From Oceanospirillaceae bacterium (GTDB lineage Bacteria > Pseudomonadota > Gammaproteobacteria > Pseudomonadales > Balneatricaceae), in contig JABSQZ010000021.1 in the NCBI GenBank assembly GCA_013215505.1, positions 1 to 64,000 on the forward strand: 64,000 nt of DNA, read 5' to 3'. Below the pieces are notes generated by a model. That model saw only the letters and a list, made by a program, of their open reading frames with translations, had not been told where the DNA came from and did no database searches. Below, piece by piece: positions 44,294 to 53,845 of this stretch; within the stretch, counting starts at the first letter, position 1; each line of letters starts with the position of its first letter. The translations under genes were made by a program, and so were the position numbers.

Positions 44294-45331
44294 ATGAAGA
44301 AGCACAAAATATTAGCCGCACCTATTCCAATGCGCTGGGTGGGGCCTATCAAAATAAGCGGTAGCACAGTGACTGAAAAAATCGCAGTGCCACTGGCAAC
44401 ATACGAAACTCCACTGTGGCATTCAGTGGGTCGCGGAGCGCGTGTTTCTACTTTAACTGACGGGATATTGACGACCGTCATTGATGAGCGAATGACCCGC
44501 TCCATTCTGCTCGAAGCTGGTAATGCTCAGCAGGCGTTAGATGCCTTGCGATCGATAAAATCTCGGTTTGTGGAACTCAATGTTGTGGTCAGTCAGTCTA
44601 GCCGATTTGCCAAGTTAATTGACATCAATGCGCAGATAGTTGGGAATTTACTCTACCTCAGGTTGGAATTTACCACCGGAGATGCCTCTGGTCACAACAT
44701 GGTAACGAATGCAGCTGACCAATTGTTTCCCTGGATTTTGCAGCAGTATCCACACTTGCGTTACTCATCCATATCGGCAAATTATTGCTCTGACAAAAAG
44801 GCCACGGCTGTCAATGGGATTTTGGGACGTGGCAAAAATGTTGTCTCAGAAATTATCATCTCCAGAGAGTTGTGTCGTCGCAGGCTAAAAACCACTCCTG
44901 AAAAAGTGGTTGATTTAAATATTAAGAAAAATTTGATTGGCACTATGATTGCAGGGGGCTTACGCAGTGCCAACGCTCACTACGCCAACATGCTACTGGC
45001 TTTTTATCTGGCCACAGGTCAAGATGCAGCCAATATCATTGAGGGCTCCCAGGGGGTGGTACATGCCGAGGTTCGCGATGACGACCTGTATTTTTCTTGT
45101 ACTATTCCAAACTTGATTGTCGGTTCAGTGGGCAATGGCAAAGGCCTGGAGTTTGTCGAAGATAATTTGCGCAAGTTAGGTTGTAAAGAAGAGCGCCCCG
45201 CCGGGGACAATGCTCGGCGTTTGGCGGCAATCTGTGCTGCTACGGTGCTCTGTGGAGAGTTGTCCCTATTAGCTGCACAGACTAACCCCGGTGAGTTGAT
45301 GCAAGCGCATATAGAGCTGGAAAGGAAATGA
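44294..45331 (+). CDS. Hydroxymethylglutaryl-CoA reductase
   Basis: 345 residues from the ATG at 44294. Recognisable sites are TTGDASGHNMVTNAA (cofactor-binding motif), CSDKKATAVNG with the catalytic Lys, KNLIGTMIAGGLRSANAHYANM, and the C-terminal GELSLLAAQTNPGELMQAHIELER with the catalytic His. The ending is more like class I/archaeal enzymes than the Pseudomonas mevalonii type. It makes mevalonate from HMG-CoA. It leads a six-gene mevalonate operon and overlaps the next gene as ATGA. The cofactor preference is not decided. Confidence 0.92.
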   Translation: MKKHKILAAPIPMRWVGPIKISGSTVTEKIAVPLATYETPLWHSVGRGARVSTLTDGILTTVIDERMTRSILLEAGNAQQALDALRSIKSRFVELNVVVSQSSRFAKLIDINAQIVGNLLYLRLEFTTGDASGHNMVTNAADQLFPWILQQYPHLRYSSISANYCSDKKATAVNGILGRGKNVVSEIIISRELCRRRLKTTPEKVVDLNIKKNLIGTMIAGGLRSANAHYANMLLAFYLATGQDAANIIEGSQGVVHAEVRDDDLYFSCTIPNLIVGSVGNGKGLEFVEDNLRKLGCKEERPAGDNARRLAAICAATVLCGELSLLAAQTNPGELMQAHIELERK

Positions 45332-46398
45332 CAGACGCAACTAACGATCGCAAGATTGAACACATAGAAGTGCTGCAAAATGATCCTGACACCGATCGAC
45401 AGGGTAGTTATTTTGATCGGTTGCAGCTAACTCACAGGGCTCTGCCTGGTATTAATCTCAATGAAGTAGACACCGGCTGTGAATTTTTATCTAAGCAGCT
45501 GTCTTTCCCGCTGTTAATTTCTTCTATGACCGGTGGTGATCACCCATTGATTAGAAGAATAAACCGACATCTGGCTGAGGCTGCTGAGCACTGTCAGGTG
45601 GCACTCGCCGTGGGGTCGCAGCGAGTAATGTTTAGCAGTGAGGCGGCGACAGAGAGTTTTCGGCTGAGACAGTACGCCCCTAATACCGTGTTATTGGGGA
45701 ATATTGGCGCGGTGCAGTTAAACAAAGGATTTAATATTGTGCAGGCGCAAGCGGCGGTTGATATTCTGCAGGCGGACGGTCTATATTTGCATTTAAATGC
45801 TCTGCAAGAGGCGATTCAAGCAGAGGGAGACACTGATTTTAGCGACCTTCATTTGAAAATTCAGACAATAGTCGAACAATTGGACAAGCCGGTGCTGCTA
45901 AAAGAAGTGGGGGCAGGTTTCTCCGTCGCTGACTTGCAGCAGGGGATGGCGGCAGGGGTTAAATATTTTGACGTCGCCGGTAAGGGTGGAACATCCTGGA
46001 GCCGCATTGAGCATCACCGTAATCAAAGACGCGATCCAACTGCTGTTGCCGGCGCGAAAAATGCCCGGGGCAGTAATGATCTGGGGCTTTGTTTCCAGGA
46101 TTGGGGGATAGATACAGTCACTTCATTACAGATGTTGAATTCTTATACCGATAGTGTCACTTTAATTAGCAGTGGCGGTATTAGGAATGGGATTGATATG
46201 CTTAAGTCTGTTATACTCGGCGCCTCAATTTGTGGGGTCGCCGCACCATTTTTAAAACCGGCGATGGAATCCACCGAGGCGGTAATCCTGGAAATACAGA
46301 GATTGCGCCAAGAATTTAAAACCGCCATGTTTCTTTTAGGAATGAAAGATATAAAAAGCCTCTTCAAAAACAATTCACTATTGCTGGAAGAGCGTTGA
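45328..46398 (+). CDS. fni: Type 2 isopentenyl-diphosphate delta-isomerase
   Basis: 356 residues. It is the FMN-dependent type: FPLLISSMTGGDHP near residue 53, VALAVGSQRVMF near 91, NAL QEAIQAEGD near 156 (catalytic-site Gln), KEVGAGFS, and DVAGKGGTSWSRIE near 216. It interconverts IPP and DMAPP, the final step of the pathway. The ATG overlaps the reductase stop, and its stop lies 15 bp before the HMG-CoA synthase start. Confidence 0.95.
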   Translation: MTDATNDRKIEHIEVLQNDPDTDRQGSYFDRLQLTHRALPGINLNEVDTGCEFLSKQLSFPLLISSMTGGDHPLIRRINRHLAEAAEHCQVALAVGSQRVMFSSEAATESFRLRQYAPNTVLLGNIGAVQLNKGFNIVQAQAAVDILQADGLYLHLNALQEAIQAEGDTDFSDLHLKIQTIVEQLDKPVLLKEVGAGFSVADLQQGMAAGVKYFDVAGKGGTSWSRIEHHRNQRRDPTAVAGAKNARGSNDLGLCFQDWGIDTVTSLQMLNSYTDSVTLISSGGIRNGIDMLKSVILGASICGVAAPFLKPAMESTEAVILEIQRLRQEFKTAMFLLGMKDIKSLFKNNSLLLEER

Positions 46399-46412
46399 GG
46401 AACAAACCTAGT

Positions 46413-47582
46413 ATGTCGTCTGTTGGTATTGATCAAATCAGCTTTTACACATCCAATTATTATTTGGATCTACGGACTCTAGCCAAAGCGCAGAACACCG
46501 ACCCGGAAAAGTATTACGTTGGCATTGGCCAGGAAAAAATGGGCATGCCCGCCCACGATGAAGACATTGTGACTATGGCAGCAAGTGCCGCTGCACCACT
46601 GTTTGAAAATGCAGACAGTAAAGAAATATCGACGTTATTATTTGCTACCGAAACAGGTATAGATCAGTCGAAGGCTGCGGGTGTTTATGTGCATCGGCTG
46701 TTGGGATTGAATGAAAATTGTCGGATTGTAGAGCTTAAGCAAGCTTGCTATTCAGCCACTGCAGCAGTGCAGATGGCCTGTGCATTAGTTGCTCGCCAAC
46801 CAGAAAAAACAGTCTTAGTTATCGCCTCCGATATCGCCAAATATGATTTGGATAGCCCGGGCGAAGCTACCCAGGGCTGTGGTGCCGTTGCTATGTTAAT
46901 CAGAGCCAACCCAAGGATTATCACTATAGACCCTGAAGTGGGTAACTATACGGAAGATGTGATGGATTTTTGGCGTCCGAACTACCGTAAAACGGCGATA
47001 GTAGATGGCAAATATTCGACCAAGATTTACCTTAAATCACTGAAACGCGCCTGGGGGCACTTTCGTGAGGCCAGCAACCTGGCATTTACCGATTTGAGCT
47101 ATTTTTGCTATCACTTGCCCTTTTCGCGGATGGCGCAAAAAGCCCACCGGCACTTATCTAAAGTGAATAAAAGCCCTTTAGACGCCGCGGACATTGAAGC
47201 GCAAATAGAAGGTTCACTGTTGTATAATAAATTGATTGGCAATAGTTATACCGCCTCTCTTTTCATCGGCTTGACTTCACTGTTGGAAAATTGCAAAAAA
47301 GATATGGCTGGCCAGCACATAGGGTTTTTCAGTTATGGCTCAGGTTGTGTCGCCGAGTTCTTCAGTGGAACGGTAGTGGATGGCTATGAAAAATGGTTAT
47401 TCAAAGAGCTACATATGTCGATGTTAGATTCACGCAGCGAACTGGCTTACGAGCAGTATCTAGAGCTGTACCACGCACCCGACCCGCAGAACGGCGAGTC
47501 TCTGCAGATAGCTGCTGATACTAAAGGCAAATTCAGGCTGGCAAATATCACAGATCATAAAAGAGAGTATATTGCCCTCTGA
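46413..47582 (+). CDS. mvaS: Hydroxymethylglutaryl-CoA synthase
   Basis: 389 residues from the ATG at 46413, with GAGG about 12 bp upstream; the TTG at 46395 overlapping the previous gene is less likely. The catalytic Cys112 is in KQACYSATAA and the His near 234 in YHLPFSRMAQKAH, matching Cys111 and His233 of the S. aureus enzyme. Glu in the GQEKMGMPAHDED region completes the triad. It condenses acetoacetyl-CoA and acetyl-CoA to HMG-CoA. The stop overlaps the next start as TGATG. Confidence 0.95.
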   Translation: MSSVGIDQISFYTSNYYLDLRTLAKAQNTDPEKYYVGIGQEKMGMPAHDEDIVTMAASAAAPLFENADSKEISTLLFATETGIDQSKAAGVYVHRLLGLNENCRIVELKQACYSATAAVQMACALVARQPEKTVLVIASDIAKYDLDSPGEATQGCGAVAMLIRANPRIITIDPEVGNYTEDVMDFWRPNYRKTAIVDGKYSTKIYLKSLKRAWGHFREASNLAFTDLSYFCYHLPFSRMAQKAHRHLSKVNKSPLDAADIEAQIEGSLLYNKLIGNSYTASLFIGLTSLLENCKKDMAGQHIGFFSYGSGCVAEFFSGTVVDGYEKWLFKELHMSMLDSRSELAYEQYLELYHAPDPQNGESLQIAADTKGKFRLANITDHKREYIAL

Positions 47583-48580
47583 TGCAAGGTCTTGCGCCAG
47601 GTAAAATAATATTGAGCGGCGAGCACTCTGTAGTCTATGGAGCGCCCGCTATTGCCACTGCGATCCAACTCTACAGCCATATCCATTACACTCCGGTCAA
47701 AGGTTCGGAATTAATTGCTGAATTTATTGGCATTAAAGTACATTCCAATCATCCCATTGCAAAATTATCCCCACTGGTATCTTTCTTAGATCGACAGTTC
47801 CAAAAGTTTATCGACGGCAGTATCAAGGTTGAAAGCATCCTCAACTCACCGGTGCAGCTAGTGTTGTATGTACTGGCATCGCAATTGCCGACAAAATCTT
47901 TAAGTGCACACTTTAATGGTGACAGTGAATTACCTATTGGCGCGGGAATGGGATCGTCCGCATCCATGATCGCCGCTGCGGTGGTCTTAGTTGAAGCGAT
48001 CAAAAAAACCAGCAGCAGTTCAGAGCAGCGCTACCAATTGGTAAAACATTGCGAGCGCTTGCAACATGGTAAAGGTAGTTTAATTGATGCAGCGACGGTT
48101 ATTTTAGGCGGTGTCGTACAAGTACAGCAACTCAGTGTTAAGCAATTGCCACTGAAGTTAAATCAGCACTGGTATTGGTTGTTTACCGGCACTCCTCAGT
48201 GTTCAACGGGAGAGTGTGTTAGTTATGTTGCACAGCAACACAGAAGTGACACTCAATTGTGGGATGAATTCGCTGCAGTGACTGAACAGATGACAGCACA
48301 GTTAACTAACAACGCTGATCCCAGTGAGGCAATAGTGGCCAATCAAACGCTGCTGGAACATATAGGGGTAGTCTCCGAGCGCACCAAAGGAATTATTCAA
48401 CAATTGAAAGCACGAGGTGCGGTGGCAAAAGTCGCCGGTGCCGGCGCTTATATCGGTGACTCCTCGGGGCTGTTACTGGTGTATGCTGAAAATATCAGTC
48501 CCGAGCAACTTTTTGCTGGCTACAACATGAAATGGGGTGTGCTTAAGCAAGATTTAAAAGGTGCGAGGATCATAGTATAA
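47582..48580 (+). CDS. GHMP kinase of the mevalonate pathway (first of two)
   Basis: 332 residues. The GHMP motifs are APGKIILSGEHSVVYGAPAIATAI at the N-terminus, LPIGAGMGSSASMIAAAVVL near residue 118 (ATP loop) and VAKVAGAGAYIGDSSGLLLV near the C-terminus. HGKGSLIDAATVILGG supplies the Asp region. By elimination the two GHMP kinases of the operon must be mevalonate kinase and phosphomevalonate kinase. The HG-S-D pattern suggests mevalonate kinase, but the FTGTPQCSTGECVSYV segment recalls phosphomevalonate kinase, so I leave the exact reaction open. Confidence 0.85.
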   Translation: MQGLAPGKIILSGEHSVVYGAPAIATAIQLYSHIHYTPVKGSELIAEFIGIKVHSNHPIAKLSPLVSFLDRQFQKFIDGSIKVESILNSPVQLVLYVLASQLPTKSLSAHFNGDSELPIGAGMGSSASMIAAAVVLVEAIKKTSSSSEQRYQLVKHCERLQHGKGSLIDAATVILGGVVQVQQLSVKQLPLKLNQHWYWLFTGTPQCSTGECVSYVAQQHRSDTQLWDEFAAVTEQMTAQLTNNADPSEAIVANQTLLEHIGVVSERTKGIIQQLKARGAVAKVAGAGAYIGDSSGLLLVYAENISPEQLFAGYNMKWGVLKQDLKGARIIV

Positions 48581-48581
48581 G

Positions 48582-49508
48582 ATGGCCAAGGTGATAAGAG
48601 TTACAGCTCCAGGCAGTGTCATGTTGATGGGTGAACACGCGGTAGTAAAAGGCTATTGGGCGATTGCCTGTGCGTTAGATAAAGGTATTGAAGTACAGTT
48701 GACTCCCAGAGCAGATCGGATCATTACTATCGACTCGACACTGTGCCAATATCGATCAAATCTGGATCAGCTTGCCGATGAGGCCAAACTCAGCTTTGTG
48801 GTTAAAGCCATCTCGTTACAACTAGGCAAATTTGAGCAAGGGTTTGATTTAGTCATTAAAGCGCAGTTTTCTCATACTTTAGGTCTGGGGTCATCCGCCG
48901 CTGTTACTGTCGCCACGGTGAAAGCTCTGGCGCTACACTCCGGGCAGAAGATCTCCCTGGCAGAGCACTTGCAGTTATCCCTGGCGGTAGTGCGAGCGGT
49001 TCAGGGGCGCGGTTCGGGAACAGATCTTGCCGCGAGTATCTACGGAGGAGTGATCGCCTATAAAGTAGATCCCTGCACTGTTGAGGTGCTCAATGGGTTA
49101 CCGGAAATAGCGCTGCACTATGTAGGCTACAAAACCACAACTCCGACTGTGCTGTCGATAGTGGCACAATGGGAGCAGCAGGAGCCTGCATTATATGCGC
49201 ATATATACCAGTTAATGGATCAGATCAGTATCGCTGCAATGGCCGCGGTTAAGTCCCAGCAGTGGTCAGAGTTAGGCAGGTTGATGAATCTCTATCAGGG
49301 CCAGCTGGATAGTTTAGGTGTCAATGATTTAGCACTGAGTGAGATTGTCTATCGACTGCGTGCGCAAAGTACTGTGTTAGGTACGAAGATATCAGGTTCT
49401 GGGTTGGGCGATTGTGTGATTTCACTGGGGGTAACACAGCCATTGGAAAACTATCAACAAATTGCCATTAAGGTTTCGGCGCAGGGAGTCATCAGCCATG
49501 AGCAATAA
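48582..49508 (+). CDS. GHMP kinase of the mevalonate pathway (second of two)
   Basis: 308 residues. APGSVMLMGEHAVVKGYWAIACAL begins the protein, SHTLGLGSSAAVTVATVKAL forms the ATP loop, and GRGSGTDLAASIYGGVIAYKVD the substrate loop. The C-terminal LGRLMNLYQGQLDSLGVNDLALSEIVYRL and GTKISGSGLGDCVISLG look like mevalonate kinase, whereas GSGTDLAASIYGG also fits phosphomevalonate kinase. It starts 1 bp after the preceding stop and overlaps the decarboxylase gene by 11 bp. Which of the two reactions it catalyses is open. Confidence 0.85.
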   Translation: MAKVIRVTAPGSVMLMGEHAVVKGYWAIACALDKGIEVQLTPRADRIITIDSTLCQYRSNLDQLADEAKLSFVVKAISLQLGKFEQGFDLVIKAQFSHTLGLGSSAAVTVATVKALALHSGQKISLAEHLQLSLAVVRAVQGRGSGTDLAASIYGGVIAYKVDPCTVEVLNGLPEIALHYVGYKTTTPTVLSIVAQWEQQEPALYAHIYQLMDQISIAAMAAVKSQQWSELGRLMNLYQGQLDSLGVNDLALSEIVYRLRAQSTVLGTKISGSGLGDCVISLGVTQPLENYQQIAIKVSAQGVISHEQ

Positions 49509-50505
49509 CAGTATCAATAAAGCCAGTGTGGTTAATCGTTATTTACAGGACAGACTTGAGCCGAAAGACTACGCCGATGCCTTCGCCCCCAGTAATATCG
49601 CCCTGTGCAAATACTGGGGTAAACGCGATGGGGAGCTAAACTTGCCGGTTAACTCAAGTTTGTCAGTATCGCTGGCACATTTGGGCTCTCATACCAAGAT
49701 AAGTCGCAGTGAAGATGGCTCAGACAAAGTCCGGCTGAACAACAAAGATCTACCATCGGACAGCGATTTTAGTCGCAAAGTCATCGACTTTGTCGATTTG
49801 TTCCGCCGCGGGCAGAAGATTCCTTTGATTGTCGATACCCGCAATAATATTCCCACAGCCGCTGGATTGGCCTCTTCTGCCTCAGGTTTTGCCGCACTTA
49901 TGTTAGCGCTGGATGATTTTTTCTCCCTCAATCTTGATAAATCGGTGCTCTCTGCTTTTGCCAGAATGGGTAGCGGCAGTGCTTCACGGTCTATCTATAC
50001 AGGTTTTGTCCGCTGGGATATGGGTAGCCGTGCCGATGGTATGGACAGTGTTGCAAGTCAGCTTGATAACCGTTGGCCGGATTTATGTATTGGTCTGATC
50101 AAAGTCAGTAGTGCGCGAAAACCTGTAGATTCCCGTAGCGGCATGCAGCGCACTATCGAAACGTCAAAACTGTACCCTAGTTGGCCGGAGCAGGCGGGCA
50201 GTGACCTTATTACTTTAGAGCAGGCCATTGATGAGCAAAATTTTGCGCAAATGGGTGCCTGTGCGGAAAAAAATGCCATGTCTATGCATGCCACTATGAT
50301 GTCGGCCTGGCCACCACTGGTCTACTGGCTGCCCGAATCACTGGCGGTGATGCAGCAAGTCTGGCAGCTGCGCGAGGCGGGGGTCGCTGTGTATTTCACC
50401 ATGGATGCAGGTCCGAATCTGAAACTATTGTTTGAAACTGCCAGTTTGAGTGTGTTGCAAACGGAATTTCCGATAATGGAAGTCATCCAACCTTTTTCGG
50501 ATTGA
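49498..50505 (+). CDS. mvaD: Diphosphomevalonate decarboxylase
   Basis: 335 residues from the ATG at 49498 with GGGAG at 49483-49487. PSNIALCKYWGKRD near residue 31, IPTAAGLASSASGFAAL near 118, DSRSGMQRTIETSKLYPSW, and YFTMDAGPNLKLLFE near the C-terminus are the family signature. It decarboxylates mevalonate 5-diphosphate to IPP using ATP. The presence of the canonical MDAGPN loop favours the diphosphate enzyme over phosphomevalonate decarboxylase. Confidence 0.95.
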   Translation: MSNNSINKASVVNRYLQDRLEPKDYADAFAPSNIALCKYWGKRDGELNLPVNSSLSVSLAHLGSHTKISRSEDGSDKVRLNNKDLPSDSDFSRKVIDFVDLFRRGQKIPLIVDTRNNIPTAAGLASSASGFAALMLALDDFFSLNLDKSVLSAFARMGSGSASRSIYTGFVRWDMGSRADGMDSVASQLDNRWPDLCIGLIKVSSARKPVDSRSGMQRTIETSKLYPSWPEQAGSDLITLEQAIDEQNFAQMGACAEKNAMSMHATMMSAWPPLVYWLPESLAVMQQVWQLREAGVAVYFTMDAGPNLKLLFETASLSVLQTEFPIMEVIQPFSD

Positions 50506-50512
50506 AGCGGCA

Positions 50513-52852
50513 GTGCCTGAAGCAGTGAGCAGTGGTTTCGTTTTATGTTCTGCGCAACGCGACACTGAGCAGGGCATAGAGCTGGGCTATTGGTTAGTGA
50601 CCGATCAGGGCCCTGAATACTTGTGCATAACAGGCCAGGAACAAGTCTTTTTTGTGTTGCACAGCGATGCGGCTGAAATCCGCTTTCTGTTGCGCTCGAT
50701 AGCAGATTGGCGTTTGCAGGAACTGCAGCTTAAAGACTTACTGCAGCAACCAGTGATGGGTTTATACGTCAGCAATTTGCACAGCGCGCGCAAAATCATC
50801 AACAAACTACATCACGCGCACATAGTGATGATGGAAGAAGATATTCGCCCTGTTGACCGATATCTGATGGAGCGATTTATCCGCGGAGCGGTTGCCTTTA
50901 GCAATACCTCAGAGGTGCATAAAATTGCCAAACAGCAATACCATCCTCGCTTTAATATACTCTCCCTGGACATAGAGACCGATATGCATTTGGGCACTAT
51001 TCTCTGTATCGGCGTGCAGAGTAATAGTGGTTTTAAGCAAGTGTTGATGCTGGGCCATGGCACTGATGACGATGTTATCAAATACTGCGGCGATGAGCGC
51101 TCGCTGTTACAGCGCTACGTCAGATTAATCAATGAGTCTGACCCGGATATCCTGATCGGTTGGAACGTCATCGGATTTGATTTCTCGGTGATCCAGCAGC
51201 GTGCTGAGCAACATCAGGTTGCGCTGCCCATCGGCCGCGACGGCAGTGTCAGTGACTTGCATAAATCAGCGCGCGGCAAAGTTTATTTGCGCATCGCCGG
51301 GCGCATCGTGCTGGATGGCATAGATGTGCTTAAAGGCGCTACTTTTCAATTCGATAGTTTCTCCCTGGAAAATGTCTCCAGAGTGTTGCTCAACAGAGGC
51401 AAGCTAGTAGAAAATGTCGCCCATCGCGCCGATGAAATTATCGAGATGTATGCCACCGACAAGCAGGCACTGGCCAAGTACAACTTAATGGACTGTGAGT
51501 TAGTGCTGGAGATCTTCGCTCATGCACAGCTGCTTGAATATTTAATCGAACGCACTGCGCTGACTGGGTTGCCTCTGGATAAAGTCGGGGGCTGGTCCAG
51601 TGCCTTCGATAACTTATATTTGCCACTGTTGCACCGCAATGGCTATGTCGCCCCCGAGTATGCATCTGGGGTCTCCGATATGGCATCGCCGGGTGGTTAT
51701 GTGATGGATTCTATCCCCGGGCTGTACCGGCATGTATTAGTGCTGGACTTTAAGAGTTTGTATCCAAGTATTATTCGCACTTTCAAGATTGATCCACTGG
51801 GGTTGGCACAAAGTGCCATTTGCCAGGATCCGGGTAAATTAGTACCAGGGTTTAACGGCGCAGTATTCACTAAAGAAGACAATATTTTACCGCAGGTGAT
51901 GGATCAGTTATGGCAGGCGCGAGACAGAGCTAAACTCAGTAACAATCAATCGATGTCTCAGGCGATTAAAATTCTGATGAGTTCGATGTACGGTGTGTTA
52001 GGGTCTAATGCCTGTCGCTTCTTTGATCATCGGCTGTCCGGATCTATCACCTTGCGCGGTCACGAAATTCTGACTGGCACCGCCAAAAAAATCCAGAGTG
52101 AATACGGCTATAAAGTCATTTACGGCGATACAGACTCAGTGTTTGTCTGGCTCGGCGATGACTGCACAGATGCACAGGCGCATGACATTGGCGCCCAATT
52201 ATCCACTGAATTGACCGCTTGGTGGAGCTCTACCTTGACTGAGAAATACGCAATCACTAGCCATTTAGAGCTAGAGTATGAAACCCACTATACGAAGTTT
52301 TTAATGCCGACCATGCGCGATTCTGAGCTGGGCACTAAAAAGCGCTATGCCGGTTTGCAACAGTTTACTGACGGGCGTACCGAGATGGTGTTTAAAGGTA
52401 TGGAAAATGTCCGCTCCGACTGGACTGAACTGGCTAAAGAAATGCAGCGGCAGGTATTCCACTGTGCCTTTAACGATTTGCCTTACGAGCAATACATTGT
52501 AGATACAGTGGCAGCGGTACGCGCTGGCAAGCTGGATGGGCAATTGTTATATCACAAGAAATTGCGTCAGGGGTTACAGGAATACCAAAAAAATCGACCG
52601 CCGCACGCCCAGGCAGCACTGAAATTACAACAGTATTATCGGGCGCAAAATTTACGTGAGCAAGTGACTCGCGGTCAAGTGATTAAATACTATATAACTG
52701 TCAACGGGCCCGAGCCAGAGGAGTGTCTGAGCTCGCGCCTGGATTATGATCACTATATAGATAGGCAATTAAAGCCCGCTTTGGACGCGTTGTTATCGGT
52801 TAAAGGTAGCTCCTTTGAGCAGTTGGTGGGTTTGCAGCGAGGCTTATTTTAA
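50513..52852 (+). CDS. polB: DNA polymerase II
   Basis: 779 residues, almost the length of E. coli Pol II (783). The 3'-5' exonuclease ExoI motif DIET is at residues 153-156 and an ExoII-like GWNVIGFDFSVI near 222. Polymerase motif A is DFKSLYP at 412-418, motif C YGDTDS at 537-542, and KKRYAGL marks the C-terminal motif. It is a B-family repair/translesion polymerase. The GTG start lies only 7 bp after mvaD, so it appears to be the last gene of the mevalonate operon. No LexA box is seen at its start. Confidence 0.95.
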   Translation: MPEAVSSGFVLCSAQRDTEQGIELGYWLVTDQGPEYLCITGQEQVFFVLHSDAAEIRFLLRSIADWRLQELQLKDLLQQPVMGLYVSNLHSARKIINKLHHAHIVMMEEDIRPVDRYLMERFIRGAVAFSNTSEVHKIAKQQYHPRFNILSLDIETDMHLGTILCIGVQSNSGFKQVLMLGHGTDDDVIKYCGDERSLLQRYVRLINESDPDILIGWNVIGFDFSVIQQRAEQHQVALPIGRDGSVSDLHKSARGKVYLRIAGRIVLDGIDVLKGATFQFDSFSLENVSRVLLNRGKLVENVAHRADEIIEMYATDKQALAKYNLMDCELVLEIFAHAQLLEYLIERTALTGLPLDKVGGWSSAFDNLYLPLLHRNGYVAPEYASGVSDMASPGGYVMDSIPGLYRHVLVLDFKSLYPSIIRTFKIDPLGLAQSAICQDPGKLVPGFNGAVFTKEDNILPQVMDQLWQARDRAKLSNNQSMSQAIKILMSSMYGVLGSNACRFFDHRLSGSITLRGHEILTGTAKKIQSEYGYKVIYGDTDSVFVWLGDDCTDAQAHDIGAQLSTELTAWWSSTLTEKYAITSHLELEYETHYTKFLMPTMRDSELGTKKRYAGLQQFTDGRTEMVFKGMENVRSDWTELAKEMQRQVFHCAFNDLPYEQYIVDTVAAVRAGKLDGQLLYHKKLRQGLQEYQKNRPPHAQAALKLQQYYRAQNLREQVTRGQVIKYYITVNGPEPEECLSSRLDYDHYIDRQLKPALDALLSVKGSSFEQLVGLQRGLF

Positions 52853-53008
52853 TGCCTGTAAGCTGGGTGTTTGTATCCGTCCGCTCAACCCCTCTGCTGC
52901 TGAGAGCGTTATTTTAGCGTCGCACAGCGGATCAATATTGCGCAGTGCAGGAACTTGCCAGTGGCAAAGCTTACAACGGGACAATTTAAAATCTATAGCA
53001 GGCCATTG

Positions 53009-53707
53009 TTAGCGCAGTTTAAGCTGATAGTTGTTGGCCAGAGAACCCAGATAGGAATTTCTTTTGATGACGAAAGCAGTTAATAACCCAATGTAGTCTG
53101 CTGCCACAGCTGTTTTCACTGAGGGTCGCAGGGCTAAGTTTTTACGCCAGCTTGCTGTCTGGGTACAGAGGCTGAGGAATTTAAACTCGGAAAAATTCTC
53201 AAAGGCATCAAAGTATCTGAATACTGGGGCAAAAGCGGCGTCAACCAAAGAAAAATGCTCTCCATTGAAGAAAGTTGATCCGGATAAGTTTTTTTCTAAA
53301 GCGCACCACTTACTTTCTAGCAAAGAGTACGCATGCAGGTACTCCACCTCAGTTTTAGCGTTGTAGAGCTGACCGATGTTGTTTAATGTGGCGGAGGCAA
53401 ACTCTATCCAGGCACGCTCTCTGGCCCTTGCCAATGGATCAGTGGCTAGCAGGGAAGAGCCACTAATATCATTGATATATTCGACAATAACATTAGATTC
53501 GAACAACACTGTCTTCTCATCGATTAGCAGAGCGGGCACCTTTCCCAGAGGCGAGAGCTTTTTAAACCACGCGGGCTTATTAGCCAAATCAATATCTATG
53601 CGTTTAAATTCAATCCGCTGTTCCGTCAGTGCAATTATTGCACGTTGCACATATGGGCATAGGTAATGGCTAATCAAAGTAATCTGAGAAAGTTTTGCTG
53701 TTGGCAT
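53009..53707 (-). CDS. Glutathione S-transferase, omega/beta-like with catalytic Cys
   Basis: About 232 residues from the ATG at 53707, with AGG 8 bp upstream; a GTG at 53716 overlaps that site. The N-terminal ISHYLCPYVQRAIIAL carries the CPY active-site Cys seen in omega-class and related glutathione-dependent oxidoreductases. SPLGKVPALL and FESNVIVEYI form the glutathione site. The helical C-terminal domain follows. It is divergent from a LysR gene 138 bp away, which probably regulates it. Confidence 0.88.
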   Translation of the reverse strand: MPTAKLSQITLISHYLCPYVQRAIIALTEQRIEFKRIDIDLANKPAWFKKLSPLGKVPALLIDEKTVLFESNVIVEYINDISGSSLLATDPLARARERAWIEFASATLNNIGQLYNAKTEVEYLHAYSLLESKWCALEKNLSGSTFFNGEHFSLVDAAFAPVFRYFDAFENFSEFKFLSLCTQTASWRKNLALRPSVKTAVAADYIGLLTAFVIKRNSYLGSLANNYQLKLR

Positions 53708-53845
53708 TGTCTGCACCTGTTGAGTAACTGTTTATGTCGAAGAAGCTAAAACTAGCTTAGCCTGTGCAAGTAGAGAATTGTATATTCGAAAAATGGCTTT
53801 TAATGTGCAATAATGCACAGATGGCAAACAACAGAAGGTGAGACA

